Origin: Methylopila capsulata
Lineage (GTDB): Bacteria > Pseudomonadota > Alphaproteobacteria > Rhizobiales > Methylopilaceae
Direction of reading: 5' to 3'
Length of the DNA: 64,000 bases
Assembly (NCBI RefSeq): GCF_016907975.1
Contig: NZ_JAFBCY010000005.1
Location: 62,001 to 126,000 of the forward strand
The position numbers and the translations under genes are program-made. Of this stretch, positions 31,870-39,675 are shown in pieces; the first letter of the stretch is position 1, and each line of letters begins with the position of its first letter. Under the pieces are notes generated by a model, which was given only the letters and a program-made list of their open reading frames with translations, was not told the DNA's origin and made no database searches.

Positions 31870-32616
31870 CTAGAGCCCGCGTTCGACCCAACGGCCGGTC
31901 AACTCCACCGCGTGATCGACGTCGGCGGGGAAATCCAGTTCGCCCCATTCGAGGCCCTCGATCGAGCGCACGCCGACGCCGCCCTTGTAGCGGGCAATGC
32001 CGTCGATGGCGGAGAGGTACCAGCGCTTGAGGCCCTCCTCCGAGCGCATCAGGCGCTCGATCTCGCTGACGAAGGTCGCGCCGCCCTCCTCCGTGAAGCG
32101 CAGGAAGCCGATCGACTCGCCGGTGACGAGATCGTCCGGCAGCGTCTTGCCGATGGCGAGCAGCCGGCCGCCCTCCTCGCGCACCTTCATGTCGTCGGTG
32201 TCGTAGTCGGGCTTGCGGTCGATCGTCACCGTGATCGGGGCGGTCGCTGGGCTTTCCAGCACGCGCCGGACGATGCCGGGTTCGATCAGCGTGTCGCCGT
32301 TCAGGATCAGGAATTCGCCGGTCATCCGATGACGGGCGATCCAGCAGCTCGCGAGGTTGTCCGCGAGCTCGTAGAATGGGTTGTGCGTGGTCCGCAGCGT
32401 CGCGCCGGGCAGGTCGATCTCGGCCAGCGCCGCCTCGACCTTCTCGGCCTCGAAGCCGGTGACGACGGTGACGTCGTCGACGCCGGCGGCGACCAGCGCC
32501 CGCACCTGCCACTCAAGCAGGCTGCGCCCGGAGAACGGGATCAGGCACTTCGGCGTCTCGGCGGTGAGCGGGAGAAGGCGACGGCCCTGCCCCGCGCTTA
32601 GGATGACGACCTTCAC
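31870..32616 (-). CDS. Sugar/alcohol-phosphate nucleotidyltransferase (LicC-like)
   Basis: A 248-residue NTP transferase. The nucleotide loop LSAGQGRRLLPLTAETPKCLIPFSGR is intact, the catalytic LILNGDTLI aspartate is present, and KWYL-type and FPADVDHAVEL segments close the domain. The HNPFYELADNLASCWIARH region resembles choline-phosphate cytidylyltransferases (LicC) and related enzymes acting on small phosphorylated alcohols. ATG 32616 overlaps the ribBX stop by four bases, and a strong terminator follows, so the two are one transcription unit. The pairing with riboflavin synthesis is unexplained. The enzyme might instead supply a CDP-alcohol for the CDP-alcohol phosphatidyltransferase 7 kb away. 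Confidence 0.78.
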   Translation of the reverse strand: MKVVILSAGQGRRLLPLTAETPKCLIPFSGRSLLEWQVRALVAAGVDDVTVVTGFEAEKVEAALAEIDLPGATLRTTHNPFYELADNLASCWIARHRMTGEFLILNGDTLIEPGIVRRVLESPATAPITVTIDRKPDYDTDDMKVREEGGRLLAIGKTLPDDLVTGESIGFLRFTEEGGATFVSEIERLMRSEEGLKRWYLSAIDGIARYKGGVGVRSIEGLEWGELDFPADVDHAVELTGRWVERGL

Positions 32617-33740
32617 GCGGGGGCATCCTCTTCATCGACGATCTCGGTGGTCTCGATCGCGATGCCGAAGCCGGCGAGACCGACGAACTGGCGCTCATGG
32701 CCGGCCAGCAGGCCGATCTTGCGCACGCCGAGGTCGCGCAGGATCTGCGCCCCGACGCCGATCTCGCGCCAGCGGGCGCGGCGCTGGCGCGCGCTCATGT
32801 GCTTTTCCTCGGACGGGTCGGCCGGGCCGCCCTCGTCGGCGGCGTCGCGCAGCACCGAGGGGTCGCGGATCAGCACGAACACGCCTCGCTTGGCGTCGCC
32901 GAAGCGGGCGAGCGCGTTGTCGAGCCAGCCCTTGGAGGTGGCCGCCCCGCGCAGCAGGTCGGACAGCAGGTGCTCGCGGTGGATGCGGCAGGGCGTGGCG
33001 CCGGCCGCGCCGACGTCGCCCACGGTGATCGCGAGGTGCTGCGTCTGCTCGAACGGCGTCTCGTAGATCGTGATGGTGGCGTCGCAGCCGTTGATCCGGC
33101 GCTCGAACCGGTCGATCCGCTTCACGAAGGTCTCGCGGCGCGAGCGGTGGTCGATCAGGTCCTCGATCGAGACGATCTTCAGCCCGTGCTCGCGGGCGAA
33201 GGCGATCAGCTCCGGCAGGCGCTTCACCGTGCCGTCGTCGTTCACGACTTCGGCCAGCACGCCGACCGGCGGCAGGCCGGCGAGGGTCGCGAGATCGACG
33301 CCCGCCTCGGTGTGGCCCGAGCGGGTCAGCACGCCGCCCTCGCGGGCGATCAGCGGGAAGATGTGTCCCGGCCGCAGGAAATCGGCGGCGACGGCGTTGT
33401 CGCTCGCGAGCCCGCGCACGGTGTTCGCCCGCTCCTCCGCCGAAATACCGGTGGTGAGGCCGATTTTGTAATCGACCGAGACCGTGAAGGCGGTGCGCAT
33501 CGGGTCGCGGTTGTTCGCCACCATCGGCGCGAGGTTGAGCTCGTCGGCGCGGTCGGCCGTCATCGGCGCGCAGATGATGCCGCTGGTGTGGCGGATCATG
33601 AAGGCGAGCGTCTCGGGCGTCGCCTTCGAGGCCGCCATGATGAGGTCGCCCTCGTTCTCGCGGTCGGTGTCGTCGACCACGACCACCAGTTCGCCCGCCG
33701 CGATCGCCGCGACCGCCGCATCGATGCTGTCGAGTTCCAT
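32613..33740 (-). CDS. ribB: 3,4-dihydroxy-2-butanone 4-phosphate synthase with degenerate RibA-like domain (RibBX type)
   Basis: The N-terminal domain (about 1-205) makes the four-carbon unit of riboflavin from ribulose 5-phosphate. Active-site features are VVVDDTDRENEGDLIMAA, the TSGIICAPMT block and REGGVLTRSGHTEAGVDL. The C-terminal domain (about 210-375) aligns in position with GTP cyclohydrolase II. It lacks the zinc-binding cysteine cluster (the CDCGFQL-type loop) expected in RibA: AGATPCRIHREHLLSDLL has a single cysteine. Proteins of this kind, called RibBX, do not show cyclohydrolase activity, so a separate RibA is expected elsewhere. ATG 33740 is used. I found no FMN riboswitch upstream. 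Confidence 0.88.
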   Translation of the reverse strand: MELDSIDAAVAAIAAGELVVVVDDTDRENEGDLIMAASKATPETLAFMIRHTSGIICAPMTADRADELNLAPMVANNRDPMRTAFTVSVDYKIGLTTGISAEERANTVRGLASDNAVAADFLRPGHIFPLIAREGGVLTRSGHTEAGVDLATLAGLPPVGVLAEVVNDDGTVKRLPELIAFAREHGLKIVSIEDLIDHRSRRETFVKRIDRFERRINGCDATITIYETPFEQTQHLAITVGDVGAAGATPCRIHREHLLSDLLRGAATSKGWLDNALARFGDAKRGVFVLIRDPSVLRDAADEGGPADPSEEKHMSARQRRARWREIGVGAQILRDLGVRKIGLLAGHERQFVGLAGFGIAIETTEIVDEEDAPA

Positions 33741-33906
33741 CTGCCCACGCTCGTTTCGCGCGGTTTTTTTACCGCGCCGGTCGAATGCACCCCATGTCAC
33801 GGGGGGTCAAGTGCGACGGACGCCGGGCCACTGCGCGCCGACCGGGCGCCTTGACCCCGCCTCCGCCGCCGCTAGCCTCCTGCTCCCCAACGTTCGTGAG
33901 TCCGGC

Positions 33907-34674
33907 ATGCCCGCAGAAATCGTCCTGATCCCCTGCCTCTCCGACAATTACGCGGTGCTGATCCGCCATGGCGCGAGCGAGACCACTGTGCTGGTGGACG
34001 CGCCCGAGGCCGGCCCGATCCTGCGGACGCTGCAGCTGAAGGGATGGGACCTCACCCATGTGCTGATCACTCACAAGCACCCCGACCATATCGACGGCCT
34101 GCCGGCGCTGAAGGCGAAGTACCATCCGCGGGTGTACGGCCCCGCGGCGGAGGCCGACGCCATCCCCGGCCTCGACTTCGGCATGGGCGAGGGCGACGTC
34201 GCCGAGATCGGCGGCTTCCGCTTCGAGGCGATCGAGACGCCGGGGCACACCAAGGGGCACATCGTGTTCCACGAGCCGAACGAAGGCTGGCTGTTCGCGG
34301 GCGACACGCTGTTCGTCATGGGCTGCGGGCGCCTGTTCGAGGACACGCCCAAGGCGATGTGGCGCTCGCTGTCCAAGCTCGCCGCGCTGCCGGCCTCGAC
34401 GCGGGTCTGGTGCGGGCACGAGTACACCCTGTCGAACGCCAAGTTCTGCGCGTCGATCCTCCCCGAGGATCAGGCGATCGCCGAGCGGCTCGCCAAGATC
34501 GAGACGGATCGCGCCGCCGGCAAACCGACCGTGCCGACGACGATCGGGGCGGAGAAGGCGACCAACGTCTTCCTGCGCGCCGGCGAGGCCAAGGTCGCCG
34601 CGGCGCTCGGCATGGACGCGGGCGATTCGGCCGCGGTCTTCGCTGAGCTCCGCGAACGGAAGAACCGGGGATGA
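33907..34674 (+). CDS. gloB: Hydroxyacylglutathione hydrolase (glyoxalase II)
   Basis: Hydrolyses S-lactoylglutathione in methylglyoxal detoxification, in the cytoplasm. It is 255 residues with the metallo-beta-lactamase metal site T-H56-x-H58-x-D60-H61 in LITHKHPDHIDG. ETPGHTKGHIVFH, LFAGDTLFVMGCGRLFED and VWCGHEYTLSNAKF supply the remaining metal and glutathione-binding residues. The C-terminal helical part (about 170-255) has the TVPTTIGAEKATNVFLR segment of true GloB proteins. It starts 166 bases from the divergent ribBX and is coupled to a DUF985 cupin gene through an ATGA overlap. Confidence 0.92.
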   Translation: MPAEIVLIPCLSDNYAVLIRHGASETTVLVDAPEAGPILRTLQLKGWDLTHVLITHKHPDHIDGLPALKAKYHPRVYGPAAEADAIPGLDFGMGEGDVAEIGGFRFEAIETPGHTKGHIVFHEPNEGWLFAGDTLFVMGCGRLFEDTPKAMWRSLSKLAALPASTRVWCGHEYTLSNAKFCASILPEDQAIAERLAKIETDRAAGKPTVPTTIGAEKATNVFLRAGEAKVAAALGMDAGDSAAVFAELRERKNRG

Positions 34675-35132
34675 CCGAGCTCGAAGGCCTTTCGGCGCGC
34701 GAGGTCGTCCGCAAACTAGGACTTCAGCCGCACCCGGAGGGCGGCCATTACCGCGAAACGTTCCGGGACCCCGCCACCGACGCCGCCGGACGGTCGCGCT
34801 CGACCGCGATCTACTTTCTCCTGGGCCTCGACGAGGTCTCGGCCTGGCACCGGGTGGACGCGGTCGAGATCTGGCACTTCTACGCCGGCGCGCCGCTCGC
34901 GCTGACGCTGTCGTCCGACGGCCATGACGCGCAGGCGCACCGGCTCGGCCTGAATTTCGCCGCCGGCGAAGCGCCGCAGATCGTGGTTCCGGCGGGCTGG
35001 TGGCAGGCGGCGGAATCGCTGGGCGCCTGGACCCTGGTCGGCTGCACGGTGGCGCCGGGGTTCGACTTCGCGGGCTTCGAACTCGCCCCGCCGGACTGGC
35101 GCCCGACGCCCCGGCCTTCAGGCCGCGGCTGA
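34671..35132 (+). CDS. DUF985 cupin-fold protein
   Basis: A 153-residue small beta-barrel protein of the DUF985 family. It shows GLQPHPEGGHYRETFRD at the N-terminus, STAIYFLLGLDEVSAWHRVDAVEIWHFYAG in the barrel core and VPAGWWQAAESLGAWTLVGCTVAPGFDFAGFELA at the end. The histidines in AWHRV and WHFYAG could bind a metal. Its biochemical role is not known to me. Its ATG overlaps the gloB stop by four bases. Its last 15 bases overlap the convergent exporter gene. Confidence 0.85.
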   Translation: MTELEGLSAREVVRKLGLQPHPEGGHYRETFRDPATDAAGRSRSTAIYFLLGLDEVSAWHRVDAVEIWHFYAGAPLALTLSSDGHDAQAHRLGLNFAAGEAPQIVVPAGWWQAAESLGAWTLVGCTVAPGFDFAGFELAPPDWRPTPRPSGRG

Positions 35133-36026
35133 CGAGGGCTTGCGCCGATCGCGTCCGCGGAAGGTCGCGATCAGCGCGCCCGCCACGATGAGCCCGCAGG
35201 CGACGGCCAGCGCCGGGGTGGCCTGCGCGTAGCCCGCCGCGATCAGCAGCAGCGTCGAGAGCAGCGGCGCGGCGTAGGACAGCACGCCGAGCAGCCGCAC
35301 GTCGCCGCGCTTCATGCCGACGTCCCAGACATAGAAGGCGAGGCCGACCGGCCCGAGGCCGAGGCCTGCGACCGCGGCCCAGGCGAGCGCGCCCTGTGGC
35401 CAGACGGTCTCTTCGAAGGCGAGATGGCAGAGCGCCGCGAGGAGCGCGGTGGCGAGGCAGAAGCCTGCGACCGCCTCCGTCGGGGTCGTCCGGAACAGCC
35501 GGGAGGCGACCGAGTAGCCGGACCACAGCAGGGCGCAGGCGAAGGCCGCCGCGTAGCCCGGCGCGTAGGCCGCGTCGAAGCCGAAGCCGCCGGAGCGTCC
35601 GCCGATGATGAGCGCCGCGCCGCCGAGTCCCAGCAGCGCGCCCAGGACGTGGCGCAGGCGCAAGCCGCCCCCGGGCAGGAAGGCCGACAGAAGGACGATC
35701 AGAAGAGGCCAGAGATAGGCGATCAGGCTCGCCTCGGCCGGCGGCGCGAGACGCAGCGCGGCGAAGTAGCAGGCGTGGTAGCCGAACAGCCCGCCGACGC
35801 CGTGCAGCCACACCGGCCAGGGCTGGCGAAGGGCCGCGAGGCCGCAGGGCCGGCGCGCGGCGACCGCGAGGCCCACCGAGCCTCCGATCGCGAAGGTCAG
35901 CGCCGTCATCAGGAACGGGGGAACGGCTCCGCTCGCGGCGGTGAGCGTCGCGAGCGAGGACCAGAGCAGGATGGCGAGGGAGCCGACGAGGGTGGCGCGC
36001 AGCGGACTGTTCATGTCGCGCTTCAT
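35118..36026 (-). CDS. DMT/EamA-family exporter (YddG-like aromatic amino acid exporter)
   Basis: A 302-residue inner-membrane protein with ten predicted helices in two EamA repeats (about 10-140 and 155-295). The N-terminus RATLVGSLAILLWSSLATLTAASGAVPPFLMTALTFAIGG (read in parts) is the pattern of the YddG subgroup, which exports aromatic amino acids. ATG 36026 is the likely start and ATG 36014 the alternative; the frame upstream overlaps the LysE-type gene's surroundings and is not conserved. It lies 37 bases downstream of the LysE-family gene on the same strand, so the two exporters may be co-transcribed. Confidence 0.83.
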   Translation of the reverse strand: MKRDMNSPLRATLVGSLAILLWSSLATLTAASGAVPPFLMTALTFAIGGSVGLAVAARRPCGLAALRQPWPVWLHGVGGLFGYHACYFAALRLAPPAEASLIAYLWPLLIVLLSAFLPGGGLRLRHVLGALLGLGGAALIIGGRSGGFGFDAAYAPGYAAAFACALLWSGYSVASRLFRTTPTEAVAGFCLATALLAALCHLAFEETVWPQGALAWAAVAGLGLGPVGLAFYVWDVGMKRGDVRLLGVLSYAAPLLSTLLLIAAGYAQATPALAVACGLIVAGALIATFRGRDRRKPSSAAA

Positions 36027-36063
36027 AATAGGAGTCGCCGGGACCTGAAACGGAGACTGCCCG

Positions 36064-36666
36064 TCAGGCCGTCTCGAAGGCGAACCAGAGGGCGATGGCG
36101 CCCATGGCCAGCGCCAGGCCCCGCCGCACGACGCGTTCGGTCCCTCCGGAGACGAGAAGGCCGCGAAGTCTCGCGGCCAACAGGACGACGGCGACGTGAA
36201 CAGCTGTCGCGACCGACACATAGATCGCTGCGAGCGCCACATTCTGGCCGATGACCGATCCCGCCGCCGGGTCCACGAAGGTGGGCAGCACCGCGACATA
36301 GAAGACCGCGGCTTTCGGGTTGAGGAGATTGACGATCAGTCCCTTGACGAACAATGCGCCGTCGCTCTCGGGCTGGTCGTCGACTTTCGCGACGTCGGCG
36401 GCGTCGCGCCATGCGTCCCAGGCCAGATAGAGCAGGTAGCCGACGCCCGCCCAGCGGAGCGCCTGATAGAAAAGCGGCTCTCCGGCGATCAATGCGGCGA
36501 GGCCGAGAGCTGCGGCCCCGCCGACGATCGCGAGGCCCAGAGCCACGCCCGCCACGGCCGCAAGGCCGGCCCGGCGGCCTCGCTGGAGAGCCAGCGAGGC
36601 GAGGGTTCCCATGTTGGGCCCCGGCGTCAGTTCGAGCACCAGCGCCGTGAGCAGGAACCCCAGCAT
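36064..36666 (-). CDS. LysE/RhtB-family amino acid exporter
   Basis: A 200-residue inner-membrane translocator with about six helices. It carries the family signature ELTPGPNMGTLASLALQRGRRAGL in the first loop, and VNLLNPKAAVFYVAVLPTFVDP in the middle. The substrate within the amino acid and amine range cannot be predicted. It starts seven bases after the phaB stop on the same strand, so it could be read from the pha transcript; a functional connection is not evident. Confidence 0.88.
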   Translation of the reverse strand: MLGFLLTALVLELTPGPNMGTLASLALQRGRRAGLAAVAGVALGLAIVGGAAALGLAALIAGEPLFYQALRWAGVGYLLYLAWDAWRDAADVAKVDDQPESDGALFVKGLIVNLLNPKAAVFYVAVLPTFVDPAAGSVIGQNVALAAIYVSVATAVHVAVVLLAARLRGLLVSGGTERVVRRGLALAMGAIALWFAFETA

Positions 36667-36673
36667 CGACGCC

Positions 36674-37396
36674 TCAGGTGATGTACTGGCCGCCGTTGAT
36701 GGTCAGCGTGGAGCCGGTGACGAAGCCGGCCTTGTCGCCGGCGAGGTAGACCACCGCCTCCGCGATCTCGTCCGACTCGCCGAGGCGGCCGACCGGGATC
36801 GTCGCGATGATGCTGTCGCGCACCTTCTCCGGCACCGCCATCACCATCTCGGTCGCGATGTAGCCCGGGGCGATCGCGTTGACGGTGACGCCCTTCTTGG
36901 CGTTTTCCTGCGCGAGCGCCTTGGTGAAGCCGATCACGCCGGCCTTGGCCGCGGAGTAGTTCGCCTGGCCCATCTGGCCCTTCTGGCCGTTGATGGAGGT
37001 GATGTTGATGATGCGGCCGAAGCCGCGCTCGCGCATGCCGTCGATCACCGGGCGCGTCATCGTGAACATCGAGTCGAGGTTGGTGCTGATGACCTCGCGC
37101 CACTGCTGGAAGGTGGACTTGTGGAACATCGAGTCGCGGGTGATGCCGGCGTTGTTCACCAGCACGTCGATCGGGCCGACCTCGGCCTCGACCTTCGCGA
37201 TCCCCGCCGCGCAGGCGTCCGGATCGGCCACGTCCCACTTGAAGACGGCGATGCCGTGCTCCGCCTTGAAGGCGTTCGCCTTCTCGTCGTTGCCGGCGTA
37301 GGTGGCGGCCACGTTGTAGCCGGCGTTCTTGAGCGCGATCGAAATCGCCTCGCCTATGCCGCGCGTGCCGCCGGTGACGAGCGCCGTCCGTGCCAT
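36674..37396 (-). CDS. phaB: Acetoacetyl-CoA reductase
   Basis: NADPH-dependent reduction of acetoacetyl-CoA to (R)-3-hydroxybutyryl-CoA for polyhydroxybutyrate. It is a 240-residue short-chain dehydrogenase with the cofactor loop TGGTRGIG (9-16), NNAG, and the catalytic Ser-Tyr-Lys in [23 protein letters not shown]. The [20 protein letters not shown] segment is typical of PhaB. It is downstream of phaA by 96 bases, with a hairpin between them. The next gene on this strand is a LysE-type exporter. Confidence 0.93.
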   Translation of the reverse strand: MARTALVTGGTRGIGEAISIALKNAGYNVAATYAGNDEKANAFKAEHGIAVFKWDVADPDACAAGIAKVEAEVGPIDVLVNNAGITRDSMFHKSTFQQWREVISTNLDSMFTMTRPVIDGMRERGFGRIINITSINGQKGQMGQANYSAAKAGVIGFTKALAQENAKKGVTVNAIAPGYIATEMVMAVPEKVRDSIIATIPVGRLGESDEIAEAVVYLAGDKAGFVTGSTLTINGGQYIT

Positions 37397-37455
37397 TTCA
37401 GCCTCCCAGGAATCCAGACAGAGTCCGGGCGTTGTCCCCGCCCGTGAAGGAATAA

Positions 37456-37477
37456 GGCCGGCCGCGCGCGGCCGGCC
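37456..37477. other. GC palindrome between phaA and phaB
   Basis: GGCCGGCCGC (37456-37465) pairs with GCGGCCGGCC (37468-37477). It forms a very stable hairpin in the phaA-phaB intergenic RNA on the minus strand and might tune transcription or mRNA decay. No T run follows on that strand. Confidence 0.5.
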
Positions 37478-37492
37478 GGAGAGCGGCGCCGC

Positions 37493-38674
37493 TCAGTCGC
37501 GCGCGACCGTCAGCGCGATGCCCATGCCGCCGCCGATGCAGAGCGTCGCGAGGCCCTTCTTGGCGTCGCGCTTGATCATCTCGTGCAGCAGCGTGACGAG
37601 CACGCGGGCGCCCGACGCGCCGATCGGGTGGCCGATCGCGATCGCGCCGCCGTTGACGTTGACCTTCGACAGGTCCCAGCCGAGGTCCTTGTTCACCGCG
37701 CAGGCCTGCGCCGCGAAGGCCTCGTTGGCCTCGATCAGGTCGAGGTCGGCCGCCGACCAGCCCGCCTTCTCCAGCGCCTTGCGCGAGGCCGGGATCGGGC
37801 CGGAGCCCATCACCGAGGGATCGACGCCGGCCTGCGCCCAGCTGACGATGCGCGCCAGCGGCTTCAGGCCCTTGGCGGCGGCGGCCGCCGCGGAGGTCAC
37901 CACCAGCGCCGCGGCGCCGTCGTTGATGCCCGAGGCGTTGCCGGCGGTCACGGTGCCGTCCTTCGAGAAGGCCGGACGCAGCTTCGCCATGGATTCGAGC
38001 GTCGCGCCGTGGCGGATGTACTCGTCCTGGTCGACGATGATGTCGCCCTTCTTCGACGAGATCGTCACCGGGGCGATCTCGTCCTTGAACTTGCCGGCCT
38101 TCTGCGCCGCCTCGGCCTTGTTCTGGGAGGCGACCGCGAACTCGTCCTGCTGCTCGCGGGTGATCTGCCACTGGGTCGCGACGTTCTCGGCGGTGGTGCC
38201 CATGTGGTAGCCGTTGAAGGCGTCCCACAGGCCGTCCTTGATCATCGTGTCGATGAACTTGACGTCGCCCATCTTGGTGCCGGAGCGCATGTGCGCGGCG
38301 TGGGCCGACTGGCTCATGCTCTCCTGGCCGCCGGCCACGACGAAGGCGCTGTCGCCCTGGGCGACGGCCTGCGCGGCGAGCGCCACGGCGCGCAGCCCCG
38401 AGCCGCACACCTGGTTGATGCCCCAGGCGGCCGCCTCGATCGGGATGCCCGCGCCGATGGAGGCCTGGCGCGCCGGGTTCTGTCCCTGCGCGGCGGTCAG
38501 CACCTGGCCGAGGATGGTCTCGGAGATCTCGCCCGGCTCGACGCCGGCGCGCTCGAGCGCCGCCCTGATCGCGATCTTGCCGAGCTCGTGGGCCGGCAGG
38601 GAGGCGAGCGATCCGTTGAAGGAGCCGACCGGGGTGCGCGCGGCGCCCACGATGACGACGTCGGTCTCTGCCAT
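37493..38674 (-). CDS. phaA: Acetyl-CoA C-acetyltransferase
   Basis: Condenses two acetyl-CoA to acetoacetyl-CoA, first step of polyhydroxybutyrate synthesis. It is 393 residues with the acylated cysteine C90 in [15 protein letters not shown], the histidine in [14 protein letters not shown] and the second cysteine in [24 protein letters not shown] and [11 protein letters not shown] are standard thiolase blocks. It opens the minus-strand phaA-phaB pair and is divergent from the regulator phaR, 323 bases away. Confidence 0.95.
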   Translation of the reverse strand: MAETDVVIVGAARTPVGSFNGSLASLPAHELGKIAIRAALERAGVEPGEISETILGQVLTAAQGQNPARQASIGAGIPIEAAAWGINQVCGSGLRAVALAAQAVAQGDSAFVVAGGQESMSQSAHAAHMRSGTKMGDVKFIDTMIKDGLWDAFNGYHMGTTAENVATQWQITREQQDEFAVASQNKAEAAQKAGKFKDEIAPVTISSKKGDIIVDQDEYIRHGATLESMAKLRPAFSKDGTVTAGNASGINDGAAALVVTSAAAAAAKGLKPLARIVSWAQAGVDPSVMGSGPIPASRKALEKAGWSAADLDLIEANEAFAAQACAVNKDLGWDLSKVNVNGGAIAIGHPIGASGARVLVTLLHEMIKRDAKKGLATLCIGGGMGIALTVARD

Positions 38675-38997
38675 GATCTTTCCTCCGGTCCTGTCGGAAA
38701 AGAAGCGGAGCCGTCGCGAGAAGCGACGGCGTCGGGTTGCGTTTATCGGTAGCCCCGCCGCTTGGCGTCAAGACGACGTCCGTCGATCCGCCCGTGTTTG
38801 AGCCCAAAGAACTATGCGGGGATTGGCTCGCCTGCGTCGTTAGCCGTACGGATGGCGTATCGGCCTCGCACTGCACAAAAATCTGGCCGCCGCCCTATTT
38901 TAGCCTTATCGTCCCAATGCCTCGGCGGACTCCGATCCGTGTCGCGCCGCGGGAGGAACGTCGTAAAAAGCCCGGGAAGGGCGGAGATGTGCGCGCT
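38675..38997. promoter_or_regulatory. Divergent phaA/phaR intergenic region
   Basis: A 323-base region without a gene that must hold the promoters of phaA (leftward) and phaR (rightward). An 8-base stem, GCCGTCGC/GCGACGGC with a five-base loop, is at 38710-38730 in the phaA leader. An AT-richer patch, CACAAAAATCTGG and CTATTTTAGCC, occupies about 38873-38905. PhaR-type regulators bind TGC-rich sites; a single TGCAC motif is visible near 38871, but no symmetrical site was found. Confidence 0.45.
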
Positions 38998-39597
38998 ATG
39001 TCGAGTACGACCGATCCGATCACGATCAAGAAATACGCCAACCGGCGCCTCTATAATACGGGCACCAGCACGTATGTGACGCTCGAAGACCTCGCCGCGA
39101 TGGTCAAGAAGGGCGAAGACTTCCATGTGGTCGACGCGAAAAGCGGCGACGACATCACCCATCAGGTGCTGACGCAGATCATCTTCGAGCAGGAGAACAA
39201 GGGGCAGAACCTGCTCCCGATCACCTTCCTGCGGCAGCTGATCCGGTTCTACGGCGACAGCGTGCAGAGCTTCGTGCCGAAGTATCTCGAGCTGTCGATG
39301 GCGGCGCTGACCCGCGACCAGGACAAGATGCGCTCGTCGATGGGCGGATTCGGCGCAGCCGCGCCGTTCCAGTCGGTGGTCGAGGAGCAGATGAGGACGA
39401 ACGTCGCGATCATGGAGCGCGCGTTCCGCATGTTCACCGCCTTCCCCGGCCAGACCGAGGGAGCCGCGGCGGGAGCCGAGCCGGCGGCTCCGGCCCCGCG
39501 GGAAGAAAAGTCCGCGGCCGAACTCGACGACCTTCGCCGCGAGATGGCCGAGATGCGCGACCGCCTCGACCGGATGGCGACGCCCGCGAAGGGCTGA
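38998..39597 (+). CDS. phaR: Polyhydroxyalkanoate synthesis repressor
   Basis: A 199-residue DNA-binding regulator that senses PHB granules and represses phasin and pha genes. The N-terminal PHB/PHA-accumulation DNA-binding domain starts ITIKKYANRRLYNTGTSTYVTLEDLA, followed by VDAKSGDDITHQVLTQIIFEQE and the second conserved domain FLRQLIRFYGDSVQSFVPKYLELSM. The C-terminus (about 150-199) is alanine- and proline-rich and ends in a short acidic coiled-coil-like helix. ATG 38998 is used because the family begins just there; the frame continues upstream to 38737 without similarity. The gene is divergent from phaA. Confidence 0.93.
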   Translation: MSSTTDPITIKKYANRRLYNTGTSTYVTLEDLAAMVKKGEDFHVVDAKSGDDITHQVLTQIIFEQENKGQNLLPITFLRQLIRFYGDSVQSFVPKYLELSMAALTRDQDKMRSSMGGFGAAAPFQSVVEEQMRTNVAIMERAFRMFTAFPGQTEGAAAGAEPAAPAPREEKSAAELDDLRREMAEMRDRLDRMATPAKG

Positions 39598-39635
39598 GCT
39601 GCCGACGGGCGCTCCGGATCCTGCCTTGCGATCAC

Positions 39636-39667
39636 AAAGCCGCGGCTCTGAAACGAGCCGCGGCTTT
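39636..39667. terminator. Bidirectional rho-independent terminator between phaR and pepF
   Basis: AAAGCCGCGGCTC (39636-39648) and GAGCCGCGGCTTT (39655-39667) are perfect 13-base arms. A T run extends to 39670 on the plus strand, and the A run on the left side provides T on the minus strand. It lies between two convergent genes. Confidence 0.88.
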
Positions 39668-39675
39668 TTTCATCG

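Noticed and set aside
33741-33906. Possible FMN riboswitch upstream of ribBX
   Set aside because: The region is 166 bases and shows none of the conserved RFN-element helices.
36674-37396. PhaB as the missing ceramide-pathway reductase
   Set aside because: It is a classical short SDR next to phaA with PhaB-specific motifs, whereas CerR is an extended epimerase-like protein.
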